Assembly (NCBI GenBank): GCA_022414725.1
Contig: CM039465.1
Location: 39,090,380-39,154,379, forward strand
DNA from: Microglena sp. YARC
Lineage: Eukaryota > Chlorophyta > Chlorophyceae > Chlamydomonadales > Chlamydomonadaceae
Reading direction: 5' to 3'
Length of the DNA stretch: 64,000 bases
The stretch's first letter is position 1. Every line of letters begins with the position of its first letter. Position numbers and translations under genes: made by a program. Positions 61,050 to 64,000 of this stretch are shown piece after piece. Below the pieces are notes generated by a model that did no database searches, was not told the DNA's origin, and saw only the letters and a list, made by a program, of their open reading frames with translations.

Positions 61050-62345
61050 TTGTTTCCTTGTTTGTGGGCTGTTTGTGGATCAGTTGTTTGTGGGTTGTTT
61101 GCTGATAAGTTGTTTGTGGGTTGTTTGCAGATATGTTGTTTGTGGGTTGTTTGCTGATAAGTTGTTTGTGGGTTGTTTGCTGATAAGTTGTTTGTGGATC
61201 AGTTGGGTGTGGGTTGTTTGCAGATATGTTGTTTGTGGGATGTTTGCTGATAAGTTGTTTGTGGGTTGTTTGCTGATAAGTTGTTTGTGGATCAGTTGGG
61301 TGTGGGTTGTTTGCAGATATGTTGTTTGTGGGTTGTTTGCTGATAAGTTGTTTGTGGGTTGTTTGCTGATAAGTTGTTTGTGGATCAGTTGGGTGTGGGT
61401 TGTTTGCAGATATGTTGTTTGTGGGTTGTTTGCTGATAAGTTGTTTGTGGGTTGTTTGCTGATAAGTTGTTTGTGGATCAGTTGGGTGTGGGTTGTTTGC
61501 AGATATGTTGTTTGTGGGTTGTTTGCTGATAAGTTGTTTGTGGGTTGTTTGCTGATAAGTTGTTTGTGGATCAGTTGGGTGTGGGTTGTTTGCAGATATG
61601 TTGTTTGTGGGTTGTTTGCTGATAAGTTGTTTGTGGTTGTTTGCTGATAAGTTGTTTGTGCGGTTGTTTTGCTGATAAGTTGTTTTTGGATCAGTTGGGT
61701 GTGGGTTGTTTGCAGATATGTTGTTTGTGGTTTGTTTGCTAATAAGTTGTTTGTGGGTTGTTTGCTGATAAGTTGTTTGTGGTTTGTTTGCTGATAAGTT
61801 GTTTGTGGTTTGTTTGCTGATAAGTTGTTTGTGGTTTGTTTGCTGATAAGTTGTTTGTGATCAGTTGGGGTGGGTTGTTGGTTGGTTCTGATAAGTTGTT
61901 GTGGGTTGTTTGCTGATTAGTTGTTTGTGGGTTGTTTTGTGGAATCAGTTGGGGTGTGGGGTCTGCTGATAAGTTGTTTGTGGGTTGTTTGCTGATAAGT
62001 TGTTTGTGGGTTGTTTGCTGATAAGTTTGCTGATCAGTTATTGTGGGTTGTTTGCTGATAAGTTGTTTGTGGGTTGTTTGTGGTTTGTTTGCTGATAAGT
62101 TGTTTGTGGGTTGTTTGCTGATAAGTTGTTTGCTGATCAGTTGGGTGTGGGTTGTTTGCTGATAAGTTGTTAGTGGGTTGTTTGCTGATAAGTTGTTTGT
62201 GGGTTGTTTGCTGATAAGTTGTTTGCTTGCTGATAAGTTGTTTGTGGGTTGTTCGCTGATAAGTTGTTTGTGGGTTGTTCGCTGATAAGTTGTTAGTGGG
62301 TTGTTCGCTGATAAGTTGTGTGTGGCTTGTTTGCTGATAAGGTTT
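61050..62345. repeat. TTGTTTGCTGATAAG satellite with a 93-bp higher-order unit
   Basis: Monomers such as 'gggttgtttgctgataagtt' are organised into a 93-bp higher-order repeat between 61196 and about 61660: 'ggatcag' recurs at 61196, 61289, 61382, 61475 and 61568. The later part is irregular. Confidence 0.92.
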
Positions 62346-62379
62346 GGGTCCTCATTTGGAAACTTGGTAGCCCTCCTAC

Positions 62380-62940
62380 ATATGACCCTGGACACGCCAG
62401 AAATATGACCCTGGACACGCCGTCAGAAATATGACCCTAGACACGCCAGTAATATGACGCCCGGACACGCCAGAAATATGACCCTGGACACGCCAGAAAT
62501 ATGACCCTGGACACGTCAGAAATATGACCCTGGACTCGCCGTCAGAAATATGACCCTGGACACGCAGTCAGAAATATGACCCTGGACACGCCGTCAGAAA
62601 TATGACCCTGGACACGCAGTCAGAAATATGACCCTAGACACGCCAGTAATATGACGCCCGGACACGCCAGAAATATGACGCCCGGACACGCCAGAAATAT
62701 GACCCTAGACACGCCAGAAATATGACCCTGGACACGCCAGAAATATGACCCTGGACACGCCAGATATATGACCCTGGACACGCCAGAAATATGACCCTGG
62801 ACACGCCAGAAATATGACTCGGACACGCCAGAAATATGACCCTGGACACGCCAGAAATATGACCCTGGACACGCCAGAAATATGACGCCCGGACACGTGG
62901 GAAATATGACCCTGGACACGCCGTCAGAAATATGACGCCC
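62380..62940. repeat. 23-bp minisatellite (atatgaccctggacacgcc)
   Basis: About 22 copies with variants ctagac, cgcccgg and an added gtc. Confidence 0.92.
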
Positions 62941-63010
62941 GGAGGGGCGTGGTGTTAAGGGGACCCTCCCGTATGCCGAAGCTGGGGAAAGTCACCATAG
63001 CAGACGTAGT
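62939..63010 (-). mobile_element. LINE 3' terminal fragment
   Basis: On the minus strand it reads ATGGTGACTTTCCCCAGCTT and CCCTTAACACCACGCCCCTC, parallel to 59590-59650. Only the tail is present; 63010-63140 continues without recognisable coding. Confidence 0.7.
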
Positions 63011-63149
63011 AAGCACCGTCACGTTGCTGAAGAAATCTGCATTGATCATTTCCCCTAGCATGTGCTACGCATCTTCCCCTCAATGTCTTTATTGTCGCTA
63101 TGGCTGCCTGCTTTCGGTCAACAACTGCATGTTTAACTTATGATGTACA

Positions 63150-64000
63150 TACACAGGTGTTCATGATGTACATAAGCAGGTGTTCATGATGTACATAAGC
63201 AGGTGTTCATGATGTACATAAGCAGGTGTTAATGATGTACATAAACAGGAGTTCATGATGTACATAAGCAGGTTGTCATGATGTACATACACAGGTGTTC
63301 ATGATGTACATAAACTGGTGTTCATGATGTACATAAACAGGTGTTCATGATGTACATAAGCAGGTGTTCATGATGTACATAAACTGGTGTTCATGATGTA
63401 CATAAACTGGTGTTCATGATGTACATAAACAGGTGTTCATGATGTACATAAGCAGGTGTTCATGATGTACATAAGCAGGTGTTCATGATGTACATAAGCA
63501 GGTGTTCGTGATGTACATAAGCAGGTGTTCATGATGTACATAAGCAGGTGTTAATGATGTACATAAACAGGTGTTCATGATGTACATAAGCAGGTGTTCA
63601 TGATGTACATACACAGGTGTTCATGATGTACATAAGCAGGTGTTCATGATGTTCATAAGCAGGTGTTCATGATGTACATAAGCAGGTGTTCATGATGTAC
63701 ATAAGCAGGTTGTCATGATGTACATACACAGGTGTTCATGATGTACATAAACTCGTGTTCATGATGTACATACACAGGTGTTCATGATGTACATAAGCAG
63801 GTGTTCATGATGTACATAAGCAGGTGTTCATGATGTACATAAGCAGGTATTCATGATGTACATAAACAGGTGTTCATGATGTACATAAGCAGGTGTTCAT
63901 GATGTACATAAGCAGGTGTTCATGATGTACATAAGCAGGTGTTCATGATGTACATAAACAGGTGTTCATGATGTACATAAGCAGGTGTTCATGATGTACA
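63150..64000. repeat. 23-bp minisatellite running off the window
   Basis: About 37 copies of 'tgttcatgatgtacataag' plus cagg, with variants aaactgg, acacagg and aaacagg. It continues past position 64000. Confidence 0.95.

Noticed and set aside
61075..61647. A 190-codon frame of repeated CLLISCLW-type residues
   Set aside because: Pure translation of the 93-bp higher-order repeat, which stays open only because 93 is divisible by three.
62380..64000. Regularly spaced repeats resembling a CRISPR array
   Set aside because: Units are contiguous 23-bp minisatellites without unique spacers, in a eukaryotic context and with no cas genes.

Overview
This looks like nuclear DNA from a eukaryote, most likely a chlorophyte green alga of the Chlamydomonadales (a Dunaliella- or Haematococcus-like genome is a low-confidence guess). 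Genes are split by GT-AG introns and reading frames stay in phase across the junctions. The kinase is a TKL type with an HRDFTSYN catalytic loop and a Q-rich insert. The transposons include Ty1/copia, a chromodomain Ty3/gypsy element and a LINE with a restriction-like endonuclease. Introns and spacers are packed with simple repeats and very long G or C runs. There are no bacterial-style operons, rRNA genes or CRISPR arrays.

Layout. (1) 1-10712, + strand: a gene joining a SKP1/BTB-like fold to a cytochrome b5 domain, four exons recognised. Its introns hold minisatellites, a tRNA-derived SINE and several copies of a microsatellite-ended dispersed repeat. (2) 10713-15808: dispersed repeats and unrecognised sequence. 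(3) 15814-22712, - strand: a complete but broken copia element with 347/351-bp LTRs. (4) 24387-24896, - strand: a terminal exon of an unknown gene. (5) 25640-28189, + strand: a short Ty3/gypsy-derived LTR element with a scrambled interior and its empty site just downstream. (6) 31196-37812, - strand: a second copia element whose two 197-bp LTRs are identical. (7) 38500-40000: two weak gene candidates. (8) 43243-49994, - strand: a protein kinase gene in five exons, broken by a truncated chromodomain Ty3 element that sits where the DFG segment should be. (9) 52995-58184, + strand: a small R/D/S-rich, SR-like protein in three exons including a 32-nt micro-exon. (10) 58200-64000: tandem repeats containing a 5'-truncated LINE and a second LINE tail.

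The most unusual property is shared by all three host genes: pieces of exon carrying a splice donor or acceptor have been tandemly copied together with neighbouring intronic simple repeat. The clearest case is six 54-nt copies of one exon tail (1477-3124), all without indels, all open in the coding frame and all ending in AAG|GTA. The SR-like gene has six copies of its third-exon tail. The kinase has a second, stop-containing catalytic-loop exon between poly-G runs.

Limits. Splice junctions were inferred by eye from consensus sites and phase. Several single-base frameshifts, some beside homopolymers, may be residual long-read errors. No database search was possible, so family names rest on motifs.
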